Below are positions 43,867-54,736 of a stretch of 64,000 bases of DNA, piece by piece; position 1 is the first letter of the stretch, and each line of letters starts with the position of its first letter. Source of the stretch: Rhodocollybia butyracea (taxonomy: Eukaryota; Basidiomycota; Agaricomycetes; Agaricales; Omphalotaceae). The stretch is taken from NCBI GenBank assembly GCA_015501585.1, contig JADNRY010000034.1, positions 310,001-374,000 of the forward strand, given 5' to 3'. A program made the translations under genes and the position numbers. A model generated the notes under the pieces. That model saw nothing but the letters and a program-made list of their open reading frames with translations. It did no database searches and had not been told where the DNA came from.

Positions 43867-44364
43867 TCAGCCTGATGACGCAGATCCCAGTAACAAGCTT
43901 CTAGACCCGTCGGTAAACGGTGGCAGGGACGGGCAAACAGTAGGAAGGGGGATAGTGAGAGGACCGTCATGACCATTTCCATGATCTGCGCCGGTTTTGT
44001 CTGACAAGCCACACACTGTTCCGGTGAAGGGGGGAATGACCAAAGGAGTGACTGTTGGTGTGGTGACCACTACAGCATGAGGCCATTTACTGTCGTCAAA
44101 GCCGATCTCTGCGAATGTTGGGGGTGGAGGGACAAAAGGGCCTGCGGTCAACCAACTGGTGTCAGTGCCGAAGGCTATCTCCGACCCGTCGGCGTATTGA
44201 ACAACACCAGTGACAAACAACAGAGCGAGGGCGTCTTTGTTATTTCCGACCACGGATATGACATTGATCTCACGCGATAGGGAGACGCTGTAGACATCCA
44301 ATATCAGCCCAGTTGCAGGAATGGGATTCCATTTTCTTAAAGAATCAACTTTATTTATGATCAT
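43867..44364 (-). pseudogene. Truncated extracellular protein with a rhamnosidase-N-terminal-like beta-sandwich
   Basis: The open frame contains LLFVTGVVQYADGSEIAFGT, then DTSWLTAGPF and IGFDDSKWPHAVVV. This is the DGs-x-x-x-sDtsW...FDDSxW pattern of the carbohydrate-binding-like beta-sandwich found at the N-terminus of alpha-L-rhamnosidases and in fungal cell-surface proteins. Its 5' end stops at the TIR element at 44334 (the last few codons lie within the repeat), so the gene seems cut by that insertion. A Thr/Pro-rich segment follows the domain. Probably secreted when intact. Confidence 0.55.
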
Positions 44365-45790
44365 GTACTTTAAAGTACTTTAAGAAGTACATACTACTTA
44401 TACAACTACTTAAGAACTATAAAATCATGAAATCACCTTGGAAGTGGAGTGTTGTGAACTGTTCAAAGATGACAATCTTAAGAAATCTTTAATAAAGCTA
44501 TTTCTTAAGAGTACTCTCAAAGCTCACCAGTGGACACGAGAATGCCATGGTTTGAGGTATGATCTTAAAGGAGTGTTTAAGAACAATTTCTTAAGATCGG
44601 AAGAATATCACAAACTCACATCAAAGACATCAATCTTAAGGAATTTTTAAGGAGGGTATTCCTTGCCTCTTTTGCACCTAGCGCCACTACAGCACACAAG
44701 TCAATCTTGAACCGAGAAGGTGCGCCAACAATCTGTGAGTTGAAAGTCTGTTAGAGCCACCACACCAAGTGGTAGGCAGGGCTCAGGAGTGACAGACAGT
44801 GGATTGGTTGAGCCGATGTGGCGCAACGAGGTTGGAGGATGAAAGAAAGAAAGAAGCGAAGTGATGTTAGCGCCCATTTGCATCAACCATGTGATGGGTC
44901 AAAGCACCGCCGGCTGTTGTTGGACTAGGGCGCTCCGAAAATACAATAAGAGTCGGCATGGGCTTTGTCCGATCTTATTTTGTCCTTTCAAACAATAGAG
45001 TCCATTTGCTGCAGTCGTTGCTGCCGCTGAGCATAAAGTAGACAGAAGTACTTTTCAATGCTTGACCACCCGCGGGCCGCATCTCTCTTTCAACCCCCCT
45101 CCTGCCTATGTATCGTACAGCCTGAGGTATCATACTTGATGCAAAGTGATATCAAAGTGTTGTTATTAGGAACAGCTGGGACCCACGTTACAGTAGCACT
45201 CGGAAATGACAATAAGTATCTCTTCAGCATGGGCCACCCTGAGTCACACCTTTTGTCTATTGTTTGAGCACTCCTTTGTCTTTTCAAACAATAGACAAAA
45301 GCATTATTAATGCTCAACCACTTGTTGAATTGCAGCTGTTTTCCCCATCCCCATCCCCCCAGCCCCCTGCTTGTGAGGATAGTTCTTGGATTCAGCGCGC
45401 CGGGCTTGCATGTGGTGACGTGGTCGGCGGCCAACGTCATGAAATGTTGGGGGAAGAGGCGGTGAGCTTCTTTTTGCTTGTATGCTTCTTATTGCTCTTA
45501 AGAACAATTTCTTAATGAATCGTTCTTAAGAAGCAAGTAAGATTTTTTCCTTAATGAATATTTGCGCACAGGGGAATGACTTGTTAACAGCATTGATCTT
45601 AAGGAAATTTCTTAAGAATTAAAGAAATAAGTAAAGGATGTTCAGAAATAAAGTATCTTAAGAAATATTTGGTGTGAGGAAATACTACAGGCGACATTAA
45701 ATACTTAAAGCATGACTTAAAGAATACTTAAAGAGTACTTATAGGTTTTCTTAAAGTATATGATCATAAATAATGTTTATTCTTTAAGAA
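44334..45790. mobile_element. TTAAG-rich TIR element
   Basis: A 1,457-bp insert with imperfect inverted ends starting TTCTTAAAGAAT and sharing ATTTATGATCAT. CTTAAGAA-like words are scattered through both outer thirds (44350-44660 and 45490-45780). The centre holds a hairpin TTTTGTCTATTGTTTGA / TCAAACAATAGACAAAA at about 45252-45302. No transposase domain was recognised in its ORFs (45090-45440 minus is the longest). No clear target duplication was found. It separates a truncated minus-strand gene from a plus-strand ORF that begins 4 bp after it. Confidence 0.65.
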
Positions 45791-45793
45791 CAA

Positions 45794-46369
45794 TTGCATC
45801 CCACTGTACCTCGAATCACATTGACATTCAACCTCTACTTCGAGAATTCTACTCCATCGTCAGTCATCCCAGCGGTATCAGATCAATTCCTGACCTTGAA
45901 GAATTCGATGACTGAGCTGTTGGCTGAACGTCGGATTGTTGATGGAAGCATCCGTACGCTTTGCTTTGGTCTCTCCCACTCCTACCCAGTCAGGCGCTAT
46001 GAAGAACCAGGTTACGATGTCCAAGAGCTCTCGCGGTACTTGAAAGGATGCGATGCGCTCCTGTTCCGCGTTTGTGAGGGTCTTCAGCTTGCGCCAAGTC
46101 TGGAAGTTTTTCATAAAGGTGAAGAGGAGGTCGGTTATCTCGGTCAAGACCTTCTTGATCCTCCGGATGGGGAGGTTGACTGTGGGCTCGATGAACTGCT
46201 TGAAGGAGAAGGTATGGAGAGACTTGATCCTTCGGAAATGCTTTGGGTGACAACGTCATCGGGACGTGGGATGAAAGCTGACTACGCAGTGTACGGAAAC
46301 GAAGCTGCTTCGTTGGAGTCAGTCTATGGAGTGATTTGCATCGTAGTTCACTTTGAAGAAGAAGACTAA
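45794..46369 (+). CDS. Hypothetical protein next to the TIR element
   Basis: 191 codons, acidic (many Glu and Asp in the last third), with protein-like text such as FGLSHSYPVRRYEEPGYDVQ and SVYGVICIVVHFEEED. The start coincides with the edge of the TIR element, so the true 5' end may have been displaced. No domain recognised and no introns seen. It could be a 3' exon. Confidence 0.45.
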   Translation: MHPTVPRITLTFNLYFENSTPSSVIPAVSDQFLTLKNSMTELLAERRIVDGSIRTLCFGLSHSYPVRRYEEPGYDVQELSRYLKGCDALLFRVCEGLQLAPSLEVFHKGEEEVGYLGQDLLDPPDGEVDCGLDELLEGEGMERLDPSEMLWVTTSSGRGMKADYAVYGNEAASLESVYGVICIVVHFEEED

Positions 46370-47166
46370 GTAGATATCAATAATTGGTTCCGAGCGCTTA
46401 CATATCTGTCTTTTTCTTGATGTAAATGGTAGCTGAATGCCTTCTCAAAAAAACTCCGAGAGATCAATAAAAGTAATGCAAGCGTTTACATTCAGATTTG
46501 CAAGCGGAACTGGTTTCTGCTCAGATCGCGTCGCCTGAGTCATGGCTGAGTCATAAGCGACCCTAACCCTAGTCCTACCATATGTCACCATTTAAGTAAG
46601 TTCTACTAACACGGTCACCAGCTATTGAGAGAATTAGAGCAGCCGTCAACTGTTCCTTCACAAATGGGCATGGAATGTCTCCTTTGAAATTCATCATCGC
46701 GAAAGCCTGAACAATGTGTACTCTATATTTGTCTGTTCTTTATTTTTTGCGGGTTTTCTAAAGCCTAAGTCAAATCACTTAGCACAGCTAACGTCCGAGG
46801 GACAGCTGCTAGCCTTATCTCAGTTTGCAATGCTTCATCTTTTGGAAGAGGCACCGAGACGATGTTGAACGAGTCGTATAGGAAGGTGCTCAAGCTTGAA
46901 CTATCCCAGTTTTCCACTCCGGTAGTGTCGAGAGTACGCTCGGGGAAGATTAAGTCAATCAGCAGCAGTGGAAATGCAAGTAAGATGGGCCTCTGACTTG
47001 TAGATAACGGAGGGAGCAAAAAAGGTTGGAACAAGCGAACAACTGAACACAATTTACTTCCAGAACCCGTGTACAAACCAAAGTAAAAAACTAAGCATGT
47101 AAGCGACGATTTGAACTACCAATGTAAATCTGATATTCGTACAGCCGTATCAATGGCCGATTTCCT
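46370..47166. other. Intergenic region
   Basis: A minus ORF (46765-47076; PLLLIDLIFPERTLDTTGVE) is protein-like but unsupported by introns or family. Two CCCTAA words at 46559-46572 are too few to be telomeric. Nothing else seen. Confidence 0.35.
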
Positions 47167-48787
47167 TTAAACGATATACCCGTCTACCCCTTCGCACTTT
47201 ACTACAATTCTAAGTCCAGCCTTGTCAAACTGTTTGAGCCGCTCGTAAGGCTTTGCATCCACTGGCCCCGGCAAGTGCAACTCGACTGATCTCAGGCATA
47301 CGAGACCAAGTTCCCTCGCACTAGTTTCATCTGGTAGCCATCGGGAAGCAATAGTGTCTACGAAGGACGGAGGATCGAAGCGTTGAGCCGTAACCTTCAG
47401 CGTTAGCTCTCGCAGCTTGGGAACGAGGGGTTCAACCGAGTCACGAAAGGCGCTTCGCCTCCCGGCGTGTAGACTTTCGATGAAAGATTTGGAGATGGGG
47501 TTAGCCATGCCGTTGATGAGGTCAGGGTGAATCGAAAGGATTTTTAGGGATGGAACTTTTAGTAGGAGTTCCACCATATCATGGCCGCTGATATAGAGGC
47601 CGTGCATTACAAGGCTTGTCAATGAGCGCAGTTGAGACCGCTCAAAGAATTGGTAAATGTGGGGAAATGGTTGATGAGGGCAATCTACAGTCTCCTCATT
47701 CGTCTGCTCCAGTACAAGCTCCGACAAGTTGGGAGTGGTAAGCAATGACAAGATACATTGGAGCGAATCGCCCAACTCGTCGAATCCGTTGTTTATAACA
47801 GTGAGTGAGGACAATGTTGGAAGAGTTCGGGGGAGATGGCTTGGGATTGTGATCCTACCCGTATTCCATCCTTCCAATGTGAGAGACCCGAGCATAGGAC
47901 AAAGCTCGAGCACACGCCAGAAGCTGGAAAATGATGGTGTGGTGGGATATTTGAGGTGTACGAGTGATTTCCAGGTATCGCTGAACTTCAAGACTCTGTT
48001 ATTCGCGATCTCGTTATGGAATCTGAGATCGTTGATATTTGGCGCCAAAAGAAATTCTTCTGGAGTGTCGGTACGCCACGCAACAAGTCCCCGATCAAAG
48101 TCAACAGATTCCAAGGAAGGAAAAGAAAGGCGACCATGGTCCATATCGAAAGCAATACCGCGAAATACAAGATATTTCCAACGGCTGGATTCTCGGGTAA
48201 GAAGCTGCACCGAGGGATGCTCGGGCGGAGATACTCTTCCTGCGATATCAAGGTCAAGGGCCAAAGGATGGTTTTTGGATCGATCCAGATGAAGCTGGAT
48301 CAACGAACTGAGTTTTGTCTCTTGTTCAAGAACTTCGAGTGGGTTCTGGATAATTTCCCCTGTGTCGAAGTCGTAAACTTCGCCAGCAGGGAAGAAAACC
48401 TTAAGGTTCGACCAGAGAGCAGGATACGAGATTGCTAGTTCGCGGAATCGAGTGCACACAGAGCTTATAATGAGAGCTGCCGGTCTCTCGTTGTTCATGT
48501 CGTTTTCTCCACAAGAGTATAGGAAAATTTGACACAGGATTTCGTTCGGAACACGACGAATGGGCGATAAAAGACCGGAGAGTTTCTCAGCGCAAAGGAT
48601 TACTCATTGGATGGTCCGATTCTGTATCGCAGTCGGCGATATCCTCCTGTGCCAGTCTCAGCGTCGCCGTGACTTCGGAAAGCTCTTCGATAGTTGTTGG
48701 ATACCACACTCGAAGTTTTTCATTGAGTGTAACGTTATCGATTTTGAGCAGAGAGTCGAAAGAGCTTTGGTGGTTTTCGTCAGACAT
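47167..48787 (-). pseudogene. F-box protein with leucine-rich C-terminus, copy 1 (N-terminus frameshifted)
   Basis: F-box proteins bind Skp1 and recruit targets for SCF ubiquitin ligases. Copy 1 starts at 48787 (MSDENHQSSFDSLLKIDNVT), has a coiled N-terminus, then the F-box-like core LLSPIRRVPNEILCQIFLYS, SSVCTRFRELAISYPALW, and irregular leucine-rich repeats to the C-terminus EGVDGYIV. Between DCDTES and CAEKLSGLL it lacks 14 bp relative to copy 2 (62464-59622), which shifts the frame just before the F-box (about 48590-48610). A protein started at the internal ATG 48498 would be 443 residues long but lack the F-box. This layout is typical of expanded Agaricomycete F-box families. Confidence 0.75.
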
Positions 48788-49705
48788 TGAGATGTGTTGT
48801 TAGAATTTAGTGAGCCTGGCTTGCGATGATTCTGCAAGAGAGTCCCTGATACCAAGTTAAGCGCGTTGATCGTTAACTAGTGTGTCAGAAGAGAGATACT
48901 TACCTTCCAATGAATAAATCTGAGTTCAAGACTAGGGCTGGGGCTGGCGGTCCGGGCGCCTATTATCTTCTCAGGTTTGCAAGTTGAAGAAGCATCGATA
49001 GCACAGAAGGATAGAACTGAACAGAGTCGTCGATGTTTTGTGTGTGCACTTTTGCATTCCAGGTAAAGTCCCAAATTCTAGCTCTCTAGTTAGACTACAA
49101 CTGAGCTTCCCTTATTAGCAGAAATGCGTCTTGAATTGGCAGCGGCTGGATGAAGCGTATACCAGATATCATATATACAACAAATACACTGTGAAATGAA
49201 CACAAGCTTAAGGATACATGCAAGAACACGGTGCTACAGGCCTAGGACGGAATAATATGCCAAACTGTGCCCAGATGCGATTTCAAGCTAAGGGTCAAGT
49301 TTTTCCAACTGGCAAGCAACCGCTCTCTGGTTTTTTCAATTTGCTAACGTTCAAAAAGGTTTCCTTTCAAGGCTCGTGCCACTGCTTGCGCTTATTACTC
49401 AAATTCGAAGAACACCAAGACGATAGGACCACATCTGAACTCGTCGTCGCCATACTCTCTCATTTCCATGCTCAGCCTACTCAAAATCGACATCCAGACT
49501 GCTTCAAAGCAAGTGACTATTGAGCTCAAAAGCTATCCTGGCTAGCGGGCTCACCGTTCAGCGCTCAGCGCTCAGCCTGAACGTTTGAACATTCGAAACA
49601 ACCAGTGGCATGTCAACGCGTTAACGCTTCCGCGCACTGGTATGTAAATCTTGTTGGACCCCACGCGCACGGATTGTTGATTCAGGTCAAGAAAGACATC
49701 CGGCG
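48788..49705. repeat. Duplicated spacer upstream of gene X1
   Basis: Parts match 56090-56900 (GGGCGCCTATT, GATGTTTTGTGTG...GCAC and the block near 49360-49490) and 62500-62870. The plus ORF 49218-49523 is not conserved as protein in the other copy (56495-56791), so it is not called as a gene. Confidence 0.5.
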
Positions 49706-50453
49706 AAGAGTCCTGGCGAAGATGGCACTAGCAGGCACGAAGTCCAGTCGGAGGGAGAACTGGTGAGTCCTGTTCACTTTTCGTTCCGTCTCAGTACTAA
49801 TGTGCTAAAATTTCGCCGATCCTTCCACAGACCAAACTCTCCCGAGGGCCGACAAGCTTAAACCTTTTCTGCTTACACCGTTTCACCCATACCAGTCTCG
49901 AAATCCGCTGTTACGCATGCAACGTATACACACCTGCATCTTCAGAGTGGATAGCAAGCGGGTGATCTGATTACAACGTCTTTTGCTGCTCGGTGCATAT
50001 CAGAGGCTAGGCTTATGCAAGAATCGCGGGAAGGGCCTGAAGAAAAATTTCAATTCGGAGGTGTAAAAGGCGAGGGCCAACGACAAGTCTGGTAAGTCCC
50101 TATTTCCTTGATTATGCTGTTTCTTTCTCGACATTCGCGCATTGTTGTTTACCGATCTTGTTCTCATTTTCGATTCCTTCGTGTTCGTTTGTCTCGTTTC
50201 CTCCTCCTGTTCCACTCCTCGTTCCCGTTTTCACATCATACGGTATCTTGCAGTTGAGCTTCACGCTGTCCCGCGTTTCCTTTAGGTTTCTGGTAGAGGG
50301 CAACGAAGATTATGACGAGTACTCATCCAAAGGTGAATGCGGATGGGTCGGTGTTGGGTGTTGGTGCGAGAATCCGTGTGCAGTTTATATGTTCGGGGTG
50401 TCCAGAGACGAGGAGAAGCCGAGGCTTTTTGTGCGGTTAGAATCATCAATCTA
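49706..50453 (+). pseudogene. Gene X, copy 1 (repeat-unit gene of unknown function)
   Basis: Conserved exon pieces with consensus splice sites: SRHEVQSEGEL | intron 49763-49830 | TKLSRGPTSLNLFCLH; later an exon ending in GTAAGTC at 50093; and a last exon from about 50299 reading TKIMTSTHPKVNADGSVLGV. Copies 2 and 3 show the same last-exon peptide (A-x-KI-x-TS-x-HPK-x-N). Frames between the pieces do not join cleanly here. No domain recognised. It sits about 1.5 kb upstream of Y1. Confidence 0.4.
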
Positions 50454-51317
50454 ACGTTGCTTGGATCTGTTGCTTGGAATAGATAATGTGATGTGTCATA
50501 GAGGTTGCTTCCGAACATAAGAAAGACGGTCCAGTTGCGGGATGTTCAAGGTGTCCCGCTGACACCAGGATGAAAACATAATCATCTACTTAAGCCCTCT
50601 TCGTGTCGTCCCGATATAAGTGCTCTTGACGAGTGTATACTGTGGATCATACCCCGTATCTTAGATCCTAGTTCATCCGATTGTATGTAACATCATAACT
50701 TTGTCCCGTATCAATAATAATCTGTCTCTTATATGTGCAGCTCGAAGACGCAAGGGCATGAGAGCACAAATTGCCCTCGAAATCACCTCAAGTGCTTGGG
50801 CATATCGAATGCACCAGTTCAGGATAATCAAAGAAGAGAATAACTGAACTCGGCCAACATCTGTTCTCTAAAGTAGCCATAGAAAATTCATTTTTAGATC
50901 AGCATACTTTTGGGATTCAAGAGGAAGATTGCCATTACCGAGTATCCCAAGTGGATGCCTATAAACTGTCAGATGAAACTTCGATGGGGCCTACAAAAAG
51001 GGCCAGAAAGGGCCAGAAAGGGCAGGAAAGGGCGTAACTTGTTTCGAGCTAAGATTTGAAATTCAAAACCTCCCATATCCATATCCGGAAGTATCGTACA
51101 CTGGTGAAGACTTACGGTTCTTTCTAAGTAGATCTACATATTGGATGGACATTAAGGCCTCCAACTACAAATTAATGTTAAATGTAGTAAACGAATATTT
51201 TTGCCACGTTCGACAAGAGTTTTACAAGACGACCCTGGAGATATCTCTAGACTGTTTCATTGACATCACATTGATATAAATATTTGTCGTTTGAAAACTT
51301 TGAACTTTTGCGTTAAT
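50454..51317. other. Spacer between X1 and Y1
   Basis: Non-coding; similar to 53755-54610 and 57650-58260, the matching spacers of units 2 and 3. Contains three tandem AAAGGGCCAG-like units at about 50995-51030. The last 150 bp before the MITE carry the conserved Y-promoter region (ACAAGACGACCCTGGAGATATCTCTAG-type, then CACATTGATATAA). Confidence 0.5.
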
Positions 51318-51833
51318 GGGTGACTTCCCGTGGGGTTTAGGATCCTAAATAATATCTCTAAATGCCTTAAGCGAGCTCAGCCGAGCATTGCCGATGTTAG
51401 GAAAGGGTGACGGCTCCACTTTTGATGAGCGCAAGCCCATTTCTAGATTCTAATCTAGAAGAGGGGTACCCCCCCTCTTCCAGACCTAAATCTGCGTTTC
51501 TACTTCGCGTATCATTTTAGTCCCCCCATTTGGACAATGCTCCGAGCAGATCACTTCGCCCGAGAGTCCATTTTTCCCATTCTGCATCCCGGAATCCTAG
51601 GGATGTCTTTTGTTCCATCACCTCACCTCGAACAACCAAAGATTCCCGCGAAAAAGCTCAGTAATACCATTCCGTTTAAACTATGCTTATGCTGAGTAGC
51701 TTTCTCAGCATCAAAGTCGGTTTAGGTTTTCTTTGGCCACGGTTTAGAAACACAGAACTAGATTACTTGTAACCCTGAATGCCGTGCCTCTAGAGAAATA
51801 ATCTAGGATCCTAGACGCCACGGGAAGTCATCC
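51318..51833. mobile_element. MITE inserted just upstream of the Y1 TATA box
   Basis: 516 bp with inverted ends GG(G/A)TGACTTCCCGTGG followed by TAGGATCCTA, flanked by AAT on both sides (51315-51317 and 51834-51836). An internal hairpin (GAAGAGGGG / CCCCTCTTC) lies near 51460-51480. Units 2 and 4 lack the insert and run straight from the promoter to the TATA box, showing the empty site. No ORF. Confidence 0.78.
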
Positions 51834-51852
51834 AATAATTATTATTAATAAG

Positions 51853-51860
51853 TATATAAA
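51853..51860 (+). promoter_or_regulatory. TATA box of Y1
   Basis: TATATAAA, 95 bp upstream of the chosen start codon. The same element occurs at the same distance (94-98 bp) before Y2, Y3 and Y4. The ATG at 51867 lies only about 7 bp after it and is upstream of any likely transcription start. Confidence 0.8.
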
Positions 51861-51947
51861 GACCTGATGGCATTGGCGAATCTTCCGAACTGCTGGCTCA
51901 GTTCACCCGCTTTACTCAACACCCAGAGACTCCCCAGCTCTTCCCCA

Positions 51948-53207
51948 ATGCTGATAACAGAGCATATTTATTGCGGTGGGCTCGTCTTATTCGGGGTGCT
52001 CATCTCCACTGTGCATGCAATGCCCCTCCCTCCTTTCCCTCCCTTCCCCCAGCCCCTTGTGCCTCCCTCCAGGCACCGAGCGCCTTTTCCTCCCAACAAT
52101 GAGCCCCTTCCTTCCATTGGGGATACGATGGATCTCCATGACGAGCACAATGTGCGCCTTGCTCCCATGGTGCCTCTCCTTCCGAATCCCGAGAACATGC
52201 GCCCTCATCCCATCGCGCCTGTCCATCCGCAACTTCCTTCCATCGGGGAAATGCGTTTCCATGATGGAGACAGCGTGCACCTTGCTCCCATTCTGCCTGT
52301 CCTTCCGAATCCCGAAAACATGCGCTTTCATCCCGTCGCACCCGTTCCTCCGCTTTCTGCTATCGGGTTGGACATCCATTTCCATGATGGGAACATGCGT
52401 CTCCATGGCGGGGACAGCGTGCATCTTGCTCCCATTATGCCTATCCCTCCGAATCCCGAAAACATGCGCTCTCATCCCATCGCGCCTGTCCCTCAGCGCC
52501 CCCCTATCATCCAACACGCGCGTCCCCCTGGTGGGCACAACCCTCAGGCCCTCAGGACCCTTCTTCCCAAGCCTGACTCTTCTCACAATACGCCTGGAGT
52601 TCCCACTGGTGGGACCGAGCACATTGCGCCTGGCATTCCCCAGAAGGTATATTCAAACTAGTTAGTTCTGGATTCGTTTATTCACGACTACTAGGGGCCC
52701 GTATATAGAATAACCGTGCTTCATGTTAACCTCAAGAACTGGGACCTCAAAAAGGTTGCTGAAATGGACTTTACAAAATTCCCTACGATTGGACACTTTA
52801 CCAGACAAAGGGTTGGTAACACCCTTAGTGGTGTATTCGGCAGCATAGGGCCACACAGCACCGACTACACCAACGATGAGTGTAACGACTCGGCCGATGA
52901 TACTGGTACCACTATTTTTGTGATCCAGGGAGGTGCTTGCGATGGCGATTGGCCGTGTATTGCGTGGCGCCAAGTCAATGGGGATCAGCATGAGTTTTCA
53001 GTCTATAAGATAGACCCGGAAAAGACGCCCCCAGGGAGGTTTCCAAATATCCCGAGGCAAAGGGATGGGCAACCTTCAAAGAGACCAAAGAACCCACCGG
53101 ATCCAGAGCTTGATGAAGATTTTTGGAAAATATTCCCACAGAAGGCGTTCGAGGCAGCGTGGGCGGGGCTGAAGAAAGCAATTGAAGACTACAAACAAAG
53201 GGGATGA
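51948..53207 (+). CDS. Gene Y copy 1: secreted Pro-rich protein family, intact
   Basis: Exons 51948-52646 and 52695-53207 with a 48-nt intron give 403 residues. The signal peptide (MLITEHIYCGGLVLFGVLIS) ends about STVHA. A Pro/His-rich linker follows with three 40-residue repeats (see 52129-52500). Exon 2 holds the conserved domain: VYRITVLHVN, DFTKFPTIGHF, GVFGSIG, TTIFVIQGGACDGDWPCIAW (two Cys). The C-terminal motif is DPELDEDFWKIFPQKAFEAA. The start was chosen because frames upstream of this Met differ between paralogues, while from it onward they agree. No known domain is recognised; an effector-like or cell-surface role is speculation. This is the longest copy and, apart from the MITE in its promoter, looks functional. 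Confidence 0.8.
52129..52500 (+). repeat. Three in-frame repeats in the Y1 linker
   Basis: About 120-nt units encode (G/E)DSVHLAPI-P-PNPENMR-HPIAPVP. All three keep NPENMR and LAP(I/M). The other Y copies lack them, so the expansion happened in this gene only. Confidence 0.85.
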
Positions 53208-53399
53208 GGACAATCGGGATCAGTGCAATGAGAGATAGGTCAGTCTGAACATGTTTCAAAGAGCAAAGTCTGGGTAGTAGGGTTGTAAAAACGCGTTTAT
53301 CCTCAAAGTAGAAGCTTAAGGTAGAAGTGAATTTGAACAAAGAAGCGAGATGGGAGGAGGATTGTGACACTAATGTGATTTCCAACTAAGACTGACCTT

Positions 53400-53754
53400 C
53401 AGCACGTCGTACATTGTTTTTTTTTGCCGTTCATGTTCTCATTTTCGATTCCTGCGCGTTTATCGGTCTCATTGCCTCCGTCTTATGCCCCACACTCCCG
53501 TTCCTCGTTTGCGTTTTCACTTCATCTGGTATCTTAGGGTAAAGCCTCACATTGTCCCCGAATTTCCTTGTGGTTTCTGGTGGAAGTGCAGCGAAGATTA
53601 TAACGAGCACGCATCCAAAGATGAATGCGTATGGGTCAGTGTTCAGTATTTGTAGTACGAGAATACGGATTTGTGAATGTGTTCGGGTGTACAAAGGTGT
53701 ACAAAGATTCAAAGACAAGGAGAAGTTGAGGCTTTTTAGAATCTTGGAATAGAT
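53400..53754 (+). pseudogene. Gene X, copy 2 (last exon remnant)
   Basis: The final exon (about 53588-53752) reads AAKIITSTHPKMNAYGSVFS and ends KLRLFRILE. The intron upstream (TTGCCGTTCATG...GTGGAAGTGCAG) matches the corresponding intron in copies 1 and 3. Upstream exons are missing because unit 2 is shorter. Confidence 0.35.
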
Positions 53755-54638
53755 GATAATCTGATGCCACGTCATGGAGGTTGCATCCAAACATAAAAGA
53801 CTTAAGCACGGTAAAGCGGTAAAGCATAGTGCTCAGGTTCGGATTGTTCATGGTGTTCTGCCGATACCGGGATGAAAACACAGGTATATCCTCTTCGCGT
53901 TCTCCTGACCTACCGGTACCTAAGTATCTACTCTCGACGAGCGTGTATCGTGGTCGTTATCCCTGTATCTTAGATCCTAGAGCTCATCCGATTGTATATA
54001 GCATGTTTTTCCTAATAGTAGTCTGTCTTTTGTGCGCACCGAAGACGAGGGATATAGTTTGGAAAACAGGCGCAGCTGGCGTTGTACGAGAGCATGTCGA
54101 ATTGCCCTGTTATCGTCGAAATCACCTCAAGTGTCTGAGCATATCAAATGCACCATAACCAAACACTACTGGGAGAATAGCTGAACTTGTGCGACATCTG
54201 TTCTTCTCTAAAGTAGTCATAGGGAATTCATTTTTAGATCTTTACTTTTGTTCAGAGCATTGACTCTTGAGACCCAAGAGGAAGCCTGAGGAAGCTTGCC
54301 GTTACCGAGTAAATAAGCGGTCAGATAAAACCGGGATGAAACTTCGATGAGTGTAAAAGGGCCTCGTTTCAAGCTGAAATTTGAAATTCAAAACATCCAT
54401 CGATATCCAAGTATTGAACGTACACTGGTGAAGACTTGGAGCCGCTTCTACATGGAAGGCCAAGGTCTCCAACCACTGTATATGCATCCGTAGTTAACGA
54501 ATACATTGTGCATGTTTTTTACAAGACGACCCCAGAGTTATCTCAGTCTGTTCCTGCTCCACATGCTAGATTGTTTCATCGACATCGCATAGCATCACAT
54601 TGATATAAGTATTTGTCGTCTGCGCCAATAATAATAAG
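53755..54638. other. Spacer between X2 and Y2
   Basis: Non-coding copy of the X-Y spacer (compare 50454-51317 and 57642-58293). The last 100 bp hold the conserved promoter segment (CACATTGATATAAGTATTTG...). No gene seen. Confidence 0.45.
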
Positions 54639-54646
54639 TATATAAA
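54639..54646 (+). promoter_or_regulatory. TATA box of Y2
   Basis: TATATAAA, 98 bp before the Y2 ATG, in the same context as Y1 and Y4. Confidence 0.8.
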
Positions 54647-54736
54647 GGCCTGATGGCATTAGCGATAATTCTGCCGAACTGCTGGCTCAGTTCACCCACT
54701 TTACTCGACACCCAAAGACTCTCCAGCTCTTTCCCG

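Noticed and set aside
46559..46572. CCCTAACCCTAG as telomeric repeat
   Set aside because: Only two units in the middle of normal sequence; expected by chance or as a minor interstitial relic.
51867..51950. Longer N-terminus of Y1 starting MALANLP
   Set aside because: The ATG lies about 7 bp after the TATA box, and the matching segment changes frame between paralogues, so it is 5' UTR.
51987..52622. Long minus-strand ORF opposite Y1
   Set aside because: It is the antisense of a Pro/His-rich repeat region and has no counterpart opposite Y2 or Y3.
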